Source of the DNA: Schistosoma haematobium
Taxonomy: Eukaryota > Platyhelminthes > Trematoda > Strigeidida > Schistosomatidae
Reading direction: 5' to 3'
NCBI RefSeq assembly: GCF_000699445.3
Contig: NC_067197.1
Span: 28,317,809-28,381,808, forward strand
Length of the DNA stretch: 64,000 nucleotides
Below are positions 61,279 to 64,000 of this stretch, piece by piece. Both the position numbers and the translations under genes were made by a program. The notes beneath the pieces were generated by a model that worked only from the letters and a program-made list of their open reading frames with translations, did not search any database and was not told the origin of the DNA. The stretch's first letter is position 1; each line of letters begins with the position of its first letter.

Positions 61279-62871
61279 GTGAGTTATTCTTCGTCAGATA
61301 TATGTTCGTCTAAATTATTAGATTTACTATTGTGTTTGTATTCATTGCCGGACAGCAGTGAGATTAGTAAACATATCAAAATGCTAGTAATGTTGTTCAT
61401 TCTGAAACACTGATCTTCCGTCTAACACTTTTAAGACCAAAGATTTCAAATGCTATGAAATAAAATTAAAGAAATGTACTGGATTCCATTACCATATACA
61501 ACCATGTGTAATTTAAAATAATCGTTAAAGAAATTCTATATTATCAATGAATGAAGAACAAATGAGACCAGTAAGATTAACCACTACAATATTCAAATAA
61601 TACTATTATGAAATACGTTTATCAAGTAGTTACAGAATAACTATTTTATATTATGATATGGAATTTTATATTGTTAGTTAGAACAAAATATATAACCGAA
61701 CAATATTGCTTTCAGTCAGATCCTCATTTGGCTTCATATTAATACACAATATTTGTGTGCATATATGAAAATACCAATCCAATCGAGGCATTTCATTAGT
61801 CAATACTAATGACAAAATACATTACCTAACTAAGTATAATAAACTCAAATATCAGTTTCTACCTTTTACCCATCATTTTTAGCCAAATAATCAATTTCCT
61901 TGTTATTATTTGTCTAAATGAACTGCTTCGATTAGTTTGATATAATTATATATACATATAAATGTTGTATATTAGTGTAAAACCTAATGAGAATCTGATT
62001 GAAAACAATATTATTCGCTTATAGATGTTGTTCTAGTTATTCTCATATTAACAACTTGTTCAAACTAATACATTTTAATTAAACTTCTTATATATAGACT
62101 GTAAATTCAATGCTTTCTATCAAAATCTAAATTAAAAATGGCATTTAAATAGATGCTAATAAAGTTTTACTGTTTATGTTTTTTTATCAATTACACATAG
62201 CAGTCTATCAATACAGGTGTATTGAAAACTTCTTTTCTCTTTCAAATTCCATCACTAATTAATCATATTAGAATAAATTCAGTCTATTCACTTGATTTTA
62301 TCATTTAACTTCAAATAATTTATCTAGTTACTAAACTGATGTCTGTGAAAACGTTTTTCACCCTAGAAACGATTGATAATAACAGTCCGATAAAAAGAAA
62401 TACAAAATCATTTTAAAAAAATATTATTCACAAGTTTTATTTATCATTTTAGCTTTATACTAAAGTTGATATTTGTCATAATGACAAGTGGGTGAGAATT
62501 ATATTATAGTAATGGTTGTTATCATTATTGTTTGTCAATACTAAACAATAACACAAACGATAAATGTTGAGAAGTTTGTTAAATATTCACTAGTAAATAT
62601 ATATACGTGATTTGATAACTAGCTTAGTTTAAACCATAAGTATGTTTGAGATATGAGTTAAGCGATTTTTAAGTATTCAGTTATATTTGAACAATAATGA
62701 ATTTTTACCAACTAATTCATGTAACTTTACAGGCACAATAATATTGCAAAGATAATTTATTTGAAACTGTCATATGTATAACCTAGAAATATGTTATGAA
62801 TTTTCGGTGAGACTATAATTTATGAACGGCCTTTGAGCGACGCTAAAGTCACCGTGAGAGTGTTCACCTAA
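61279..62871 (+). other. Start of the next intron of the Ig gene
   Basis: It begins with the donor GTGAGT after the Ig4 exon. It is AT-rich, with no further Ig exon visible. Beyond it lie a solo LTR (62872-63162) and then 63.16-64.0 kb with nothing recognised; the intron probably continues past the window end. Confidence 0.6.
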
Positions 62872-63162
62872 TAACTAGAACTGTGGTGTGTGCTACTTAT
62901 ATTGACATAAGTAGTATATGATGTTGGTCGTGGACAGGTCTGGCAGCAGAAGGACAAGAGAACCGAACAGTAAAGAATGGGAACAGGATGCAATTTGTAT
63001 GGAAATGCAAGAATAATGAAGTCTGGGTCATTTTGAGACAATCGATGGACATTTTGCAAATTAAGCATTTACTTTATGATTGTTAGATTCTATTAACAAG
63101 TCCTGTAATTTTTTGTCAAATACATTCGATTGTCCCCACCCGTGTTCTGTTTACTACAAGAC
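62872..63162 (-). mobile_element. Solo LTR in the Ig gene 3' intron
   Basis: Reverse-orientation copy: tgtggtgtgtgctacttat at the left and gttctgtttactaca at the right. The flanks agaac/agacc are an imperfect 5-bp repeat. Length and internal order match the other copies. Confidence 0.6.
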
Positions 63163-64000
63163 CAAATAAGAGTTATAAACCAGTGTGAGGAATTACAATT
63201 ATGATTTACACTTGATGGCTGAGGATAGGAATTAGATCTAGGGTTTTCATCATGAGCTGACATCAGCTATAATACCAAAACTCTATTTAGCCAAATGGAT
63301 GAGTGAATGTCGTGCCAAAATCCGAGACCTATTATCTTATATATGATTGGTTCGTCCATAAATTATAGTCTCGCCGAATTTTCTTCAAGATAATAAAATG
63401 TAAATTCAACGTAACATTTCAATATGAAAAACTGTAGACTATAATAAAGCTGAAAGAATCCATGCTCAAATAATTAGAACACATGTCTACATCCTGTCAT
63501 ATCTGTACCAATATTCTCATTGAAAATTGATGGAATTGAAGCACCGTTATTTTGGTTGGATCAAATTGTAATTTATTGTTTGTCTATATGATAAACTAAA
63601 AACATTTTTAAGTATGAGTAATTTATAAATAAATAAAAAATCGAACCACGTACTCTTCAATAATTCACTATGTATCACTTACAAATATGATTTGGCAATT
63701 TGAATCTTGTCAGGTAATAAAAGACGATTTAAGACAAACTATAATGGCTGACAAATACTTTTCATTATCCTATTTTATGTTTATCCCATTTAACATTTGG
63801 AAAAATAGACTAGACTACACTAGAATTTCTTCTATACTTGTGAATTCACATGATGATTTTCAGTAGAAATTTTGATTCACATATTCTGTTTTATGTATAC
63901 AAGAACCATACTCAAATTTACTTTTACGAACTAAATATGATCAATATAATAAATGTATTTATTGAATGATTTATTGTCAGTTAAATGTACTAAAAAAATC

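Overview
The window reads as nuclear DNA of a blood fluke (genus Schistosoma). It is very AT-rich, has few genes and long introns, and is full of repeats that look schistosome-specific to me: tRNA-promoter SINE-like units carrying hammerhead ribozymes (the Sm-alpha type), RTE-like LINE fragments, Penelope-like element (PLE) fragments and ~305 bp solo LTRs. Species is not determined. No rRNA, true tRNA gene, CRISPR array or bacterial-type operon was seen.

The only host gene I can support is on the + strand in the right-hand 24 kb. Five exons (39958-40143, 42013-42234, 43403-43603, 49329-49826, 60907-61278) join in one reading frame. All visible junctions are GT/AG and phase 1. Together they add 493 codons and encode the C-terminal half of one immunoglobulin (Ig) domain followed by three more Ig domains, in the style of the nephrin/Kirre (irre cell recognition module) adhesion proteins. 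The start lies upstream of what I could identify, and the 3' end lies beyond the window. Its introns run from about 1.2 to 11 kb and are filled with mobile elements.

The left 39 kb holds no host exon I could recognise. In order it contains: RTE-like 3' fragment (1943-2457, -); solo LTR (2641-2944); long decayed RTE-like element (4104-6835, -); truncated LTR joined to a hammerhead SINE (7363-7650); SINE-A (8030-8240); SINE-B (9827-10045); solo LTR (11554-11858); SINE-B (13594-14012); RTE fragment (14715-15395) with a near twin at 22853-23930 that has a 5' inversion; SINE-A (17056-17375); PLE open-reading-frame remnant (20216-21405, -); SINE-B units near 25.1, 27.0 and 29.7 kb; solo LTR (32124-32425); PLE remnant with long inverted ends (35143-36079); Sm-alpha unit (37535-37935); and a long inverted repeat (38842-39336) just before the first Ig exon.

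The most interesting theme is the hammerhead-bearing SINE-like units. Three sequence families share one plan: Pol III A/B boxes, then a type I hammerhead with a minimal stem III, then a tail. Several copies carry an inverted stub of their own sequence at one end, or span a unit-to-unit junction. PLE remnants with inverted ends occur in the same window, so a PLE-driven, multimer- or circle-based mobilisation is an inference worth testing.
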